From Gemmatimonas sp. (GTDB lineage: Bacteria; Gemmatimonadota; Gemmatimonadetes; Gemmatimonadales; Gemmatimonadaceae), in the NCBI RefSeq assembly GCF_027531815.1, contig NZ_JAPZSK010000002.1, forward strand, positions 310,001 to 374,000: a DNA stretch of 64,000 nucleotides, given 5' to 3'. Positions 32,623 through 42,045 of this stretch are shown one piece after another. The first letter of the stretch is position 1; every line of letters starts with the position of its first letter. Position numbers and translations under genes: made by a program. The notes beneath the pieces were generated by a model, which was not told the DNA's origin, did no database searches, and worked only from the letters and a program-made list of their open reading frames with translations.

Positions 32623-33969
32623 ATGCGCGACCTCACCACCGGCTCCATTCCCCGCCATCTCGTGCGCCTCGCCCTGCCCATGGCGCTGGGGATGATCTTC
32701 CAGACCCTCTACTACCTGGTCGATCTCTGGTTCGTGACGCGCCTGGGCGATGCCGCCGTGGCGGGAGTGAGCGCCGCCGGCAACGTGCAGTTCATCGTTA
32801 TGGCGCTCACGCAGATCCTTGGTGTGGGCACGATGCCGCTCATCGCGAACGCCGTGGGGCGCAAGGATCAGCCTGATGCCAATCTGGTCTTCAACCAGAG
32901 CGTCGTGTGGGCGTTCGTGTGCGCGCTCATCACCCTCGTGGGTGGGTTCGCGTTGGCCGGTCCATACATGCAGGCGGTCGGCGCCGACGAGGCCACCCGC
33001 GCCGCCGGACTCTCGTACTTGCGGTGGTATCTGCCCGGGCTGGCGCTGCAGTTCGCGCTGGTCTCCATGGGGGCAGCGCTGCGCGGCACAGGCATCGTGA
33101 AGCCCACCATGCTCGTGCAGATCGTCACGGTGATCATGAACATCATCCTCGCGCCGGTGCTCATTGCCGGGTGGGGCACGGGCCGGCCGCTGGGCGTGGC
33201 GGGGGCGGGGCTGGCGAGTTCGGTGGCCATCGGCGTGGCGGTGCTGCTCATGGTCGTCTACTTCGCGCGGCTGGAGCACTACGTCGGCTTTCGGCGGGAG
33301 CTGCTCACGGCGCGCCGGGACGTGCTCATGCGCATGCTGCGCATTGGCGTGCCGCCTGGTGCCGAGTTTGCCCTCATGTTCCTGTTCACGGCCGTCATCT
33401 ACTACGTCATTCGCGATTTCGGCTCGGCGGCGCAGGCAGGGTACGGGATTGGCTCGCGCGTCATGCAAAGCATTTTCCTGCCGGCCATGGCGGTGGCGTT
33501 CTCGGCGGCGCCCCTGGCCGGCCAGAACATGGGTGCCGGCAACATGGCCCGGGTGCGCGACACCTTCCGCTGGGCGGCGATCATGGGAAGTCTGCTCATG
33601 GCGCTGCTGACGCTGCTCTGTCAGATCCGTCCCGAACTCCTCGTACGGGGGTTCACGAGCGAGGCCGCGGTGCTGGTGGTGGCCACCGAGTTCCTGCGCA
33701 CCATTTCGTGGAACTTCGTGGCGTCCGGGCTCATCTTCACCTGCAGTGGGCTGTTTCAGGCGCTGGGGAACACCGTGCCGTCACTCATCAGCAGCACATC
33801 GCGGCTCATCACCTTTGCCGTGCCGGCGCTGCTGCTGGCCCAGCGTCCGGGCTTTCGCCTGCGTCACGTCTGGGTGTTGAGTGTGGTAACCATGACCGTG
33901 CAGGCGGGGTTCACGCTCTGGCTGCTCAATGGCGAGATGCGGCGCCGCAACAGAGTTGCCGTGGGCTGA
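32623..33969 (+). CDS. MATE-family efflux transporter
   Basis: 448 residues from the ATG at 32623; TTG and GTG codons just before are in frame but add nothing. Twelve hydrophobic segments are expected, and the opening TTGSIPRHLVRLALPMALGMIFQTLYYLVDLWFV with GDAAVAGVSAAGNVQF matches the first MATE repeat. The second repeat starts near residue 235 (LMRMLRIGVPPGAEFALMFLF) and contains AGYGIGSRVMQSIFLPAMAVAFSAAPLAGQNMGA. These pumps export cationic compounds or drugs in exchange for H+ or Na+. It stands alone between divergent and short downstream genes. Confidence 0.92.
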   Translation: MRDLTTGSIPRHLVRLALPMALGMIFQTLYYLVDLWFVTRLGDAAVAGVSAAGNVQFIVMALTQILGVGTMPLIANAVGRKDQPDANLVFNQSVVWAFVCALITLVGGFALAGPYMQAVGADEATRAAGLSYLRWYLPGLALQFALVSMGAALRGTGIVKPTMLVQIVTVIMNIILAPVLIAGWGTGRPLGVAGAGLASSVAIGVAVLLMVVYFARLEHYVGFRRELLTARRDVLMRMLRIGVPPGAEFALMFLFTAVIYYVIRDFGSAAQAGYGIGSRVMQSIFLPAMAVAFSAAPLAGQNMGAGNMARVRDTFRWAAIMGSLLMALLTLLCQIRPELLVRGFTSEAAVLVVATEFLRTISWNFVASGLIFTCSGLFQALGNTVPSLISSTSRLITFAVPALLLAQRPGFRLRHVWVLSVVTMTVQAGFTLWLLNGEMRRRNRVAVG

Positions 33970-34022
33970 TCCGCGCCACAGGTTGGAGGCACTCCCCCCT
34001 TCATGCCCACACATCCGCGTCC

Positions 34023-34430
34023 ATGATTCGCAGCATCGTCGCCGTGGTGTCCGGCTTCGCGCTCATCGCCCTGTTGAGCATCGGCACCGATCTCGCGCTC
34101 ATGACAGCCATGCCGTCGCTCTACGAGGCCGATGGCAGTACCACCAGCACCACGGTGCTGCTGCTCTCCATCGGGTACGTGGGGCTCTATGCCACGCTCG
34201 GCTGCTACCTGTGCGCTCGCCTGGCGCCCCACCGGCCCATGCAACATGCGCTGGTGCTGGGCGCGCTGGGACTCCTCTTCAACGTGGCGGGCACCGTGGC
34301 ACGCTGGGACATGGCGCCCGCGTGGTTCCATCTCGTGTCCCTGACGCTCGTCATGGTGTGGGCGTGGCTGGGTGGGCGCATGCGCACGCGCGAGGTGGCG
34401 CTCATGCCCTCGCGGCCGATCACGCTGTGA
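34023..34430 (+). CDS. Small membrane protein of unknown function
   Basis: 135 residues with four hydrophobic segments (about 4-24, 42-64, 73-93, 99-116). I do not recognise a family. It starts 53 bp after the MATE gene. Its stop overlaps the GTG start of the next lipoprotein gene (GTGA), so the two are likely coexpressed. The loop between the first two helices is Ser/Thr-rich (EADGSTTSTTVL) and probably periplasmic. Confidence 0.7.
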   Translation: MIRSIVAVVSGFALIALLSIGTDLALMTAMPSLYEADGSTTSTTVLLLSIGYVGLYATLGCYLCARLAPHRPMQHALVLGALGLLFNVAGTVARWDMAPAWFHLVSLTLVMVWAWLGGRMRTREVALMPSRPITL

Positions 34431-34981
34431 GTCCCTCCTTCCCGCGCGTGTGTCTTCGCGCCGCGGCGGGCGCCGTTGCGAGCGCGCTGCTGCTGGCTGC
34501 CTGCGGCAAGACGAAGGACCTCGCGCCGTCCGACGTGGTGGTGCAGTTCTATGTGACGCTCGAGCTGAGCGGCGTGCGTGATCTGCCCGAACCACGCGCC
34601 ATGCCGCCACTTGAACCGTACCTGACCCCCGAGTTGTACCGTGGGCTGCAGCGCGCCAGACACCAGCGCGACTCGGCTGCGGCGGCATCCCCCAGCGAGA
34701 AGCCCCCGTTCGCCGAGGGCAACCTGTTCAGCAGTCTCTTCGAGGGGCATTCCACGTATGTCGTGCAGAAGACCGCCGGGCGCGGCGACACGATGACCGT
34801 GCCCGTGGCGTTCTCCAACACCGACCAGAAGCCGGCCGTACAATGGACGGACACGCTGGTGGTGGTGAACACCGCCATAGGCGCCACCGAACCCCGCTGG
34901 CGCATTGCCGACGTGCGCTACGGCGGCAACTGGGAGTTCGGCTACCGCGGGTCATTGCTGCAGCTTCTCGGTACGCCCTAG
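34427..34981 (+). CDS. Lipoprotein, DUF3828-like
   Basis: 184 residues from the GTG at 34427, which overlaps the preceding TGA by 4 bp and begins a lipoprotein signal ending in LLLAAC near residue 26. The mature part (DVVVQFYVTLELSGV, LEPYLTPELYRGLQRA, FSSLFEGHSTYVV, DTMTVPVAF, WTDTLVVVN, PRWRIADVRYGGNW) has the order of elements I associate with DUF3828, a small periplasmic domain with an NTF2-like look and no assigned role. The family call is tentative; the lipobox and start are firmer. Confidence 0.7.
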   Translation: MSPSFPRVCLRAAAGAVASALLLAACGKTKDLAPSDVVVQFYVTLELSGVRDLPEPRAMPPLEPYLTPELYRGLQRARHQRDSAAAASPSEKPPFAEGNLFSSLFEGHSTYVVQKTAGRGDTMTVPVAFSNTDQKPAVQWTDTLVVVNTAIGATEPRWRIADVRYGGNWEFGYRGSLLQLLGTP

Positions 34982-35029
34982 GTCTCTCCTGCACTGCGCC
35001 TCGGTGCGCTTCCCTTCGCCCTCCCTCTC

Positions 35030-36283
35030 ATGACTCGCCGACGTCGCACCTTCGCGCTGCTCGCCGCCACGTTCGGCGCATTGCCGGCAGTGGAACCGCT
35101 GTCGGCCCAGGTCCGCGTTCTCCCCAATCCTCCGGTCGTGGTGGACAGTGCGGACCCGGTGGCCCTCCTCGTGGCGCGGCTCGACCTGGAGAAGTACAAG
35201 GGCACCATCAAGGGGCTCACGCAGTTCGGTGATCGCCGTCAGGGCACCAAGCGCAACCGTGATGCGGTGGACTGGATCGAAGCCCAGCTCAAGAGCTACG
35301 GCTGCGCCAACGTCGAGCGCATCACCTACGAATACAATCCGCCTGCCTTCGCCGAGCGTCCCGCCAACGCGCCGGCAGCGGGGGCGGGCGCCGCGCCGCG
35401 CCCCGTATCCACGCAGGCCTCGGGTGGTGGTCGGGCCCGTGGCGTGCGCACGCGCGCCGGTGTGAACAACGATTCACTGGCGCAGCCGGATGCGCGGCTG
35501 CGGGCCCTCAATGCCGAGCCGAGTGTGAACGGCATGCGGCAGGAGGTGTACTGCACGAAGGTGGGGACCACGCGCCCCGACGAGATGTACATCATTGGCG
35601 GGCACATGGACGGCATCGGCTGGGGTGAGGCCGCCAACGATGATGCCTCGGGCTCGGCCATCGTGATGGAGCTGGCGCGCATCTTCTCCGACCCGGCGGT
35701 GCAGACGGAGCGGTCCATTCGCTTTGCGCTGTGGAACAACGAGGAGACGGGGCTGCAGGGCGCGCGCGCCTACATCGAGCAGCGCGCGAAGCTTCAGGGG
35801 ATCGAGGAACCGCGTGGCTCGGGGAAGTACCCGGAGCCCAAGTGGCTGGGGATGATCCAGCACGACATGATGATGTTCGATCATGGCATGCCCAATCCCG
35901 ACGGCACCATGCGCAAGGAGCAGCGCCCGGAGGCCGACGTGAACATCGAGTTCCAGATCAACTCCAAGCAGGCCGACGCGTCGATGAAGCTCGCGTTCGT
36001 GCTGCATCAGGCCAACAGCAAGTACGCCACCGACTATCCGGCGCAGGTGGGGCCGCACATGACCAACACCGACTCGGGGCCGTTCCAGGATCTCATCCCG
36101 GCCGTGAGCCTGCGCGAGAATGAGCGCGGCACCCAAGTGGGCAGCGGGTGGGACCCGCACTGGCACCAGCCCACGGACCTGTTCAAGACCTTCAGCGACG
36201 CGGATTTCCGGCTGGGGCTGAACGCCGCGCAGACCACACTGGGCGCGGTGGGGAAGCTGGTGGGGGCGACGCTCAAGCGGTAA
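35030..36283 (+). CDS. Exported M28-family metallopeptidase
   Basis: 417 residues with a signal peptide (MTRRRRTFALLAATFGALPA ... LSAQ). The two-zinc site of M28 aminopeptidases is complete: GGHMDG (His192), NDDASG (about 204-206), NNEETGLQGA (about 238), HDMMMFD (about 283) and HWHQPTD (about 377). A Gly/Ala/Pro-rich insert lies at about 105-145. M28 peptidases remove N-terminal residues from peptides; here the enzyme would act in the periplasm or outside the cell, consistent with the many other peptidases in the window (S41, S9, DUF885, P1). Confidence 0.9.
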   Translation: MTRRRRTFALLAATFGALPAVEPLSAQVRVLPNPPVVVDSADPVALLVARLDLEKYKGTIKGLTQFGDRRQGTKRNRDAVDWIEAQLKSYGCANVERITYEYNPPAFAERPANAPAAGAGAAPRPVSTQASGGGRARGVRTRAGVNNDSLAQPDARLRALNAEPSVNGMRQEVYCTKVGTTRPDEMYIIGGHMDGIGWGEAANDDASGSAIVMELARIFSDPAVQTERSIRFALWNNEETGLQGARAYIEQRAKLQGIEEPRGSGKYPEPKWLGMIQHDMMMFDHGMPNPDGTMRKEQRPEADVNIEFQINSKQADASMKLAFVLHQANSKYATDYPAQVGPHMTNTDSGPFQDLIPAVSLRENERGTQVGSGWDPHWHQPTDLFKTFSDADFRLGLNAAQTTLGAVGKLVGATLKR

Positions 36284-36474
36284 CGCCGGGCTGACGCGGG
36301 CAGCGCCGCCGACACCGTCTGGCCTCGTCCCAGGCTTCTCACATCGTTGGCGCCGAAGGACAGCTGAACCGGTTGGCGAAGCCGCTTGGGTGATCGAGAC
36401 ATGACGCATGTGCCGTATGCATGCACGCGTCGTGCGCTAGACTATAGCGCGTGAACTTCTCGTCCCGATTCATC

Positions 36475-38076
36475 ATGCGCCCTCGACTCCGCACCCGCCT
36501 CACGACGCTCGCCGTAGCGACCGCGATCTTCGGCATCGGCCTCGACCTCCCGGCGCAGTCCGCCAGCCCTGCAGGCCCGCACCCCATCCGCCGCGAGTTC
36601 CGCGGCGCGTGGGTCGCCTCGGTGGCCAACATCGACTGGCCCAGCAAGCCGGGGCTCAGCGCGTGGCAGCAGCAGGCCGAGCTCATTGCCATTCTCGACC
36701 GCGCGCGCGACCTGCGACTCAACGCCATCCTGCTGCAGGTGCGCCCCGCCGGTGATGCGCTCTATGCATCGACGCTGGAGCCCTGGTCCGCGTACCTCAC
36801 CGGGGTGGAGGGGCGCCCCCCCGAGCCCTACTACGACCCGCTGGCGTTCGCGGTGAAGGAAGCGCATGCGCGCGGGCTCGAATTGCACGCCTGGTTCAAT
36901 CCCTATCGGGCGCGTCATCCCAGTGCCACCGGCCCGCATGCCCGCACGCACCTGTCGGTGACCCACCCGCACTGGGTGCGGCGCTACGGCAAGTACGAGT
37001 GGATGGATCCCGGCGAGCCCGGTGTGCTGGCGCACTCCGTGAAGGTCGCACTCGATGTGGTGAAGCGGTACGACGTGGACGGCATTCACGTGGACGACTA
37101 CTTCTACCCCTACCCGGAGACCGACAGCACGAAGGCCGAGGTGCCGTTCCCGGATAGCACCTCGTACGCGCGCTATCGCGCGAAGGGTGGTGCCCTCGGC
37201 CTCTCCGACTGGCGCCGGTGGAACGTGGATCGCTATGTCGAGCGGGTGTATGTCGGCACCAAGCGCCTCAAGCCGTGGGTGAAGGTGGGGATCAGCCCGT
37301 TCGGCATCTGGCGCCCCGGCTATCCGGCCAGCATCCAGGGCTTCGACAGCTACGAGAAGCTCGCCGGCGATTCACGCAAATGGCTGCGTGAGGGGTGGGT
37401 GGACTACTTCACGCCGCAGCTGTACTGGCCGATCGCGCGCACGGCGCAGAGTTATCCGGTGCTGCTCGACTGGTGGATTGGCGAGAACGTGAAGGGGCGC
37501 CACATGTGGCCGGGGCACAACTCCAGCCGCGCCGCGGCGGGGAGCGCGGAGTGGGGCCCCGATGAACTCAACAACCAGGTGCGCGCCACCCGCGCCACCA
37601 CGGGCACGGGGCAGGGCGCCACCGGCGACATCTTCTTCAGCATGCGCTCGCTCATGCCGGTGCAGGGTGCTGCGCGCTCGCCCCAGTCGGTGGGGGTCGC
37701 CACGCAGCCGCCACCGCCGGCGCAGGCCGAGGCGCTGGCAGACAAACTGGTGGCGGAGCTGTACGGCGAGCCGGCGCTCATTCCCGCGTCGCCGTGGCTC
37801 GGTACGCAGCGGCCAGCGCGCCCCGTCGCGCGCGTGGAGCGCGACGCCGCCTCCGGTGACGAGGTGGTGCGGGTGATGTCGGCGTTGGGCGTGCGCTGGA
37901 TCACGGTGCAGGTGCGACGCGGTGACACCTGGCGCAGCTGGGTACTTCCTGCTGCGCAGCGGTCGCTCGTCATTGGCGACGCCGACAGCGCCCCGGCCGA
38001 TGACGTGGTGGTGCGCGCGGTGCACCGCAACGGGCGTGAAAGCCTGCCGCTGCAGCTGCGCGGGGCGCACCGCTGA
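36475..38076 (+). CDS. GHL10 / UPF0748-type glycoside-hydrolase-like protein, exported
   Basis: 533 residues from the ATG at 36475; a GTG at 36451 is also in frame, but the signal peptide (MRPRLRTRLTTLAVATAIFG ... PAQ) fits the ATG. The TIM-barrel region shows REFRGAWVASVANIDWPSKPG, LQVRPAGDALYAS, HAWFNPYRA, YDVDGIHVDDYFYPYPE (probable acidic catalytic region, about 200), WVKVGISPFGIW and WVDYFTPQLYWP. This is the glycosyl-hydrolase-like-10 family (relatives of YngK), which may act on peptidoglycan or other glycans. It overlaps the ABC-F gene by one base (TGATG). Confidence 0.87.
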   Translation: MRPRLRTRLTTLAVATAIFGIGLDLPAQSASPAGPHPIRREFRGAWVASVANIDWPSKPGLSAWQQQAELIAILDRARDLRLNAILLQVRPAGDALYASTLEPWSAYLTGVEGRPPEPYYDPLAFAVKEAHARGLELHAWFNPYRARHPSATGPHARTHLSVTHPHWVRRYGKYEWMDPGEPGVLAHSVKVALDVVKRYDVDGIHVDDYFYPYPETDSTKAEVPFPDSTSYARYRAKGGALGLSDWRRWNVDRYVERVYVGTKRLKPWVKVGISPFGIWRPGYPASIQGFDSYEKLAGDSRKWLREGWVDYFTPQLYWPIARTAQSYPVLLDWWIGENVKGRHMWPGHNSSRAAAGSAEWGPDELNNQVRATRATTGTGQGATGDIFFSMRSLMPVQGAARSPQSVGVATQPPPPAQAEALADKLVAELYGEPALIPASPWLGTQRPARPVARVERDAASGDEVVRVMSALGVRWITVQVRRGDTWRSWVLPAAQRSLVIGDADSAPADDVVVRAVHRNGRESLPLQLRGAHR

Positions 38077-39965
38077 TGGCCCTGCTGTCCATGCAGGAGG
38101 TGCGCGTAGCCTTTGGCGGACCGCCGGTGCTCGATGGGGCCAACTTCGCCATCGAACGTGGTGAGCGGGTGTGTGTGCTGGGGCGCAACGGAGCCGGAAA
38201 GAGCACGCTCATGCAGGTACTCGACGGCACGCTGCGCCCCGACGATGGCCTTGTGGTACGTCAGGGGGGCGTGTCGGTGGCGCGACTCGAGCAGGCGGTC
38301 CCGCGCACCCTCACGGGTGCGATGTTCGACGTGGTGGCGTCCGGACTCGGGGAGTCGGGCGAACTGCTCGCCCGCTATCACGCGGCCTCGCTGCGCGTGG
38401 CCACCGATCACTCCGAGAAGGCGCTGCAGGAACTCGACCGGTTGCACCGGCAGGTGGACGTGGCCAACGCCTGGCAGCTGCATCGGCGTGTGGAAACGGC
38501 ACTGCAGCACCTCGGCCTCGATCCGGAGGCGCGCATCGAGCAGGCGAGTGGCGGACGCACACGTCAGGCGTTGCTCGCCCGCGCGCTGGTGAATGCGCCC
38601 GACGTGCTGCTGCTCGACGAACCCACCAACCATCTCGATATCGATGCCATCGAGTGGATGGAGCAGTTCCTCATCGACGAGGGGATCACGCTGGTGTTCG
38701 TGACCCACGACCGCGCCTTCCTGCGCCGCGTGGCCACGCGCATCGTCGAACTCGATCGTGGCCGCCTCGCCGACTACGGCACCACCTACGACAGCTACCT
38801 CGAGCGCAAGGAGCAGATGCTCCACGCCGAGGCAAAGGAGTGGGAAGACTTCGACCGTCGTCTGGCCATCGAGGAGACGTGGATTCGCACCGGCATTCAG
38901 GCGCGCCGCACGCGTAACGAAGGGCGCGTGCGACAGCTCGAGGCGATGCGCGTGGAGCGGTCGCAGCGCCGCGAGCGGGTGGGCACCACGCGCGCGCAGA
39001 TCCAGGAGGCCGAGCGGTCGGGACGGCTGGTGCTGGAAACTCAGGGGCTCACCTTCGCCCACGGTGATCGCCCCATCGTGCGCGATCTTACCACCACGAT
39101 CATGCGCGGGGATCGGGTAGGGCTCGTGGGGCCGAACGGCTCGGGCAAGACCACGCTGCTCAAGCTGTTGCTCAAGGCGCTGGAGCCGCAGGCGGGGTCG
39201 GTGCGTCACGGTACCAACCTCGAGATCGCGTACTTCGATCAGCTGCGCGAGCAGCTCGACCCCGAAAAGAGCGTGATCGAGGCGGTGGGCGACGGCACCG
39301 ATTGGGTGCAGGTGGGCGGGCAGCGCCGCCACATCCACGGCTATCTCTCCGACTTCCTCTTTTCCGCCGATCGCGCCCGTACCCCCATTCGTGCGCTCAG
39401 CGGCGGTGAACGCAACCGGGTGCTGCTCGCGCGGCTCTTTACCCGGCAGTTCAACGTGCTGGTGCTCGACGAACCCACCAACGACCTCGATATGGAGACG
39501 CTCGACGTGCTCGAGCAGCTTTTGGTCGAGTTCAGCGGCACGTTGCTGCTGGTGTCGCACGATCGCGCGTTTCTCGATGCGGTGGTGACGAGCACGCTGG
39601 TCTTCGAGGGGCAGGGTGGCGTGAAGGAGTACGCCGGTGGTTACGCCGACTGGGTTCGTCAGCGCCCGGCGCCGGTGCACGCGGCGGTGGCGCCGAGGCC
39701 CGTGGCGACCGCCGCGGCGAAGCCCGACAAGCCGAAGAAGCGCAAGCTGACGTTCAAGGAAGGGAAGGAACTCGAGGCGCTTCCCGACCGCATTGCGTTA
39801 CTGGAGGGAGATCGCGACGCGGCGTTGGCCCTGCTGGCCGACCCGAGTGTCCTGCGCGACGGCCAGCGGGTGCTGGAGATCCATGCCACGCTGGCGAAGC
39901 TCGAGGACGACCTGCTGGCTGCGATGACCCGCTGGGAGGCGCTGGAGACGATCGCCTCGGAGTAG
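38076..39965 (+). CDS. uup: ABC-F family ATPase, Uup-like
   Basis: 629 residues with two nucleotide-binding domains and no membrane segment. Domain 1 has GRNGAGKST (about 36), ASGGRTRQALLARAL and VLLLDEPTNHLDIDAIEW. The linker (about 240-310) is long, charged and helical. Domain 2 has GPNGSGKTT (about 352), LSGGERNRVLLARL and VLVLDEPTNDLDMETLD. The C-terminal tail (KKRKLTFKEGKELEALPDRI ... LEDDLLAAMTRWEALE) is the coiled coil typical of Uup, which binds DNA or ribosome-associated RNA. ABC-F proteins act on ribosomes. It probably shares an mRNA with the GHL10 gene by overlap rather than function. Confidence 0.88.
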   Translation: MALLSMQEVRVAFGGPPVLDGANFAIERGERVCVLGRNGAGKSTLMQVLDGTLRPDDGLVVRQGGVSVARLEQAVPRTLTGAMFDVVASGLGESGELLARYHAASLRVATDHSEKALQELDRLHRQVDVANAWQLHRRVETALQHLGLDPEARIEQASGGRTRQALLARALVNAPDVLLLDEPTNHLDIDAIEWMEQFLIDEGITLVFVTHDRAFLRRVATRIVELDRGRLADYGTTYDSYLERKEQMLHAEAKEWEDFDRRLAIEETWIRTGIQARRTRNEGRVRQLEAMRVERSQRRERVGTTRAQIQEAERSGRLVLETQGLTFAHGDRPIVRDLTTTIMRGDRVGLVGPNGSGKTTLLKLLLKALEPQAGSVRHGTNLEIAYFDQLREQLDPEKSVIEAVGDGTDWVQVGGQRRHIHGYLSDFLFSADRARTPIRALSGGERNRVLLARLFTRQFNVLVLDEPTNDLDMETLDVLEQLLVEFSGTLLLVSHDRAFLDAVVTSTLVFEGQGGVKEYAGGYADWVRQRPAPVHAAVAPRPVATAAAKPDKPKKRKLTFKEGKELEALPDRIALLEGDRDAALALLADPSVLRDGQRVLEIHATLAKLEDDLLAAMTRWEALETIASE

Positions 39966-40055
39966 AGGGCCACGAGGGTGGTGTGCGCGGTGCACGGGAC
40001 GTAAGGTAGGGCGGATTCGCGACCGCCCTGCCACTCGCCATTGGAGTCTCCCCTC

Positions 40056-42011
40056 GTGTCCAATCGTCCGCTGTCGTCCGCTCTCTTCGCGTGCGGTCTC
40101 GTGCTTCCTGCGGTGCTCACGGCGCAGGGACCGGGCATTCCCCCCACCACGCGACAGCAGTTTCCGGCCGACGCCAAGGCCAGCGTGCCGGTGGTCTCGC
40201 AGCTCATGCGCAGCACCACGAGTGAACTCGCCGATGTCGTGACGCGCTTTGCCGCCGATCAGGCGGCGCTGCAGCGTCGCTACGATGGCAACGATTCGCC
40301 CGTGCAGCGCCGTCGCCTGCGGGCCTTCTTCACGGCGTGGCGGGAGCAGCTGGCCGCTCACGACTTCGAGCGGTTGTCGCAGGAGGGCAAGGTGGATTAC
40401 GTGCTGCTCGACAACCACCTGCGCTACCAGCTCGATCTCATGACGCGCGAGGAGCGTCAGCTGGCGGAAGTCACCCCACTGCTGCCCTTCGCCGACACGC
40501 TGCTGGCCCTGCACGAAGCCCGGCGTGACCTGCTCTCCATCAACGGGCAGCAGGCGGCGCGCACGCTCGCCACGGTCACGCTGCAGGTGGACAGCCTGCG
40601 CCAGTTGCTGGAGCCATCGCCGCCGCGCGCCTCGGGTGACAGTGCGCGGGCCTCGCGAGCCGCCGCTCCCCGGGTGTCGCGCACCGCCGGCAACCGGGCG
40701 GCCGAGCGCCTCGACCGGATTCGCGCCACGGTGGGGCAATGGTACCGCTTCTACAGCGGCTACGACCCCATGTTCACCTGGTGGGCCGCCAACCCGTACC
40801 AGAAGCTCGACGAGGCCATGCGACGGTACGCGCAAACCATCCGGCAGCGGGTGGTGGGCATTCAGGGCGCCACCGCGGCACCCGCCGTGGCCGCTGCGGC
40901 GCCTGCTCCGGGCGGCGGTGCTGGCGCGGCGCCGACGCCACCACGCAATGCGGCCGCCGCCAATGAGCCCATCATTGGCGACCCCATTGGGGCCGACGGG
41001 TTGGCCATGGATCTGCGGCACGCCATGGTGCCGTACACCGCCGACGAACTCATCGCCATTGCCGAACGCGAGTACGCCTTCAACGAGAACGAGGCGAAGA
41101 AAGCCGCCCGGCAGATGGGCTTCGGCGACGACTGGAAGGCGGCCATGGAGAAGGTGAAGAACGCCTATGTGGAACCGGGGCGGCAACCCGATCTCATTCG
41201 CGATCTCGCCAACGAAGCCGAGGCGTTCTTCGGCCGGCACGACTGGGTCACCATTCCGGCGCTCGCCCGTGAAGACTGGCGCATGGAGATGCTCTCCCCC
41301 GAGCGGCAGCGGGTGAGTCCGTTCTTCCTGGGCGGGGAGAACATTCTCGTGTCGTATCCCACGAACGACATGACCGACGAAGAGAAGATGATGAGCATGC
41401 GCGGCAACAATCCGCACTTTTCGCGCGCCACGGTCTTTCACGAACTCAACCCCGGCCATCACCTCCAGGGGTTCATGACGGCGCGGTACAACCCGCACCG
41501 TCGGCTCTTCAACACGCCCTTCTGGAACGAGGGGATGGCGCTCTACTGGGAGTTCTTCCTCTGGGATCATGACTTTCATGTGCGCCCCGAAGACCGGTTG
41601 GGCGCGCTGGCGTGGCGCATGCACCGCAGTGCGCGCATCGTGTTCTCGCTCAGCTTCCACCTGGGCAAGATGACGCCGGAACAGTGCATCGAGTACCTCG
41701 TGGACAAGGTGCCCTTCGAGCGCGCCAACAGTGAGGCCGAAGTGCGGCGCAGCTTCAATGGCTCGTACTCGCCCATCTATCAGGCCGCGTACATGTTGGG
41801 TGGGCTGCAGCTCCGCGCGCTCTACAAGGAGCTCGTCATGAGCGGGCGCATGAAGGACCGCGAGTTCCACGATGCCCTCTATCGCGGCGGGCCCATGCCC
41901 ATTGCCATGGTCCGTGCGCGGGTGGCCGGTACGCCGCTCGCACGCGATGGCGCGGCGCCGTGGCGCTTTGCCGAGCAGTTGCCGCCGCACCGGCCATTCC
42001 CGGTTCGGTAG
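40056..42011 (+). CDS. DUF885-family protein, exported, peptidase-like
   Basis: 651 residues from the GTG at 40056, preceded by GGAG nine bases upstream; a TTG five codons earlier would break that spacing. The signal peptide is SNRPLSSALFACGLVLPAVL ... TAQ. The family is alpha-helical and carries FHELNPGHHLQGF (His462 onward), an HExxxH-like motif that suggests a metallopeptidase, followed by WNEGMALYWEFFLWD. An Ala/Pro-rich insert occurs near residues 270-305. Characterised relatives are few, so substrate is unknown. It is convergent with the next gene. Confidence 0.87.
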   Translation: MSNRPLSSALFACGLVLPAVLTAQGPGIPPTTRQQFPADAKASVPVVSQLMRSTTSELADVVTRFAADQAALQRRYDGNDSPVQRRRLRAFFTAWREQLAAHDFERLSQEGKVDYVLLDNHLRYQLDLMTREERQLAEVTPLLPFADTLLALHEARRDLLSINGQQAARTLATVTLQVDSLRQLLEPSPPRASGDSARASRAAAPRVSRTAGNRAAERLDRIRATVGQWYRFYSGYDPMFTWWAANPYQKLDEAMRRYAQTIRQRVVGIQGATAAPAVAAAAPAPGGGAGAAPTPPRNAAAANEPIIGDPIGADGLAMDLRHAMVPYTADELIAIAEREYAFNENEAKKAARQMGFGDDWKAAMEKVKNAYVEPGRQPDLIRDLANEAEAFFGRHDWVTIPALAREDWRMEMLSPERQRVSPFFLGGENILVSYPTNDMTDEEKMMSMRGNNPHFSRATVFHELNPGHHLQGFMTARYNPHRRLFNTPFWNEGMALYWEFFLWDHDFHVRPEDRLGALAWRMHRSARIVFSLSFHLGKMTPEQCIEYLVDKVPFERANSEAEVRRSFNGSYSPIYQAAYMLGGLQLRALYKELVMSGRMKDREFHDALYRGGPMPIAMVRARVAGTPLARDGAAPWRFAEQLPPHRPFPVR

Positions 42012-42045
42012 ACCGGGTCGACACCGGCCGGGTGGCCGGCGAGCG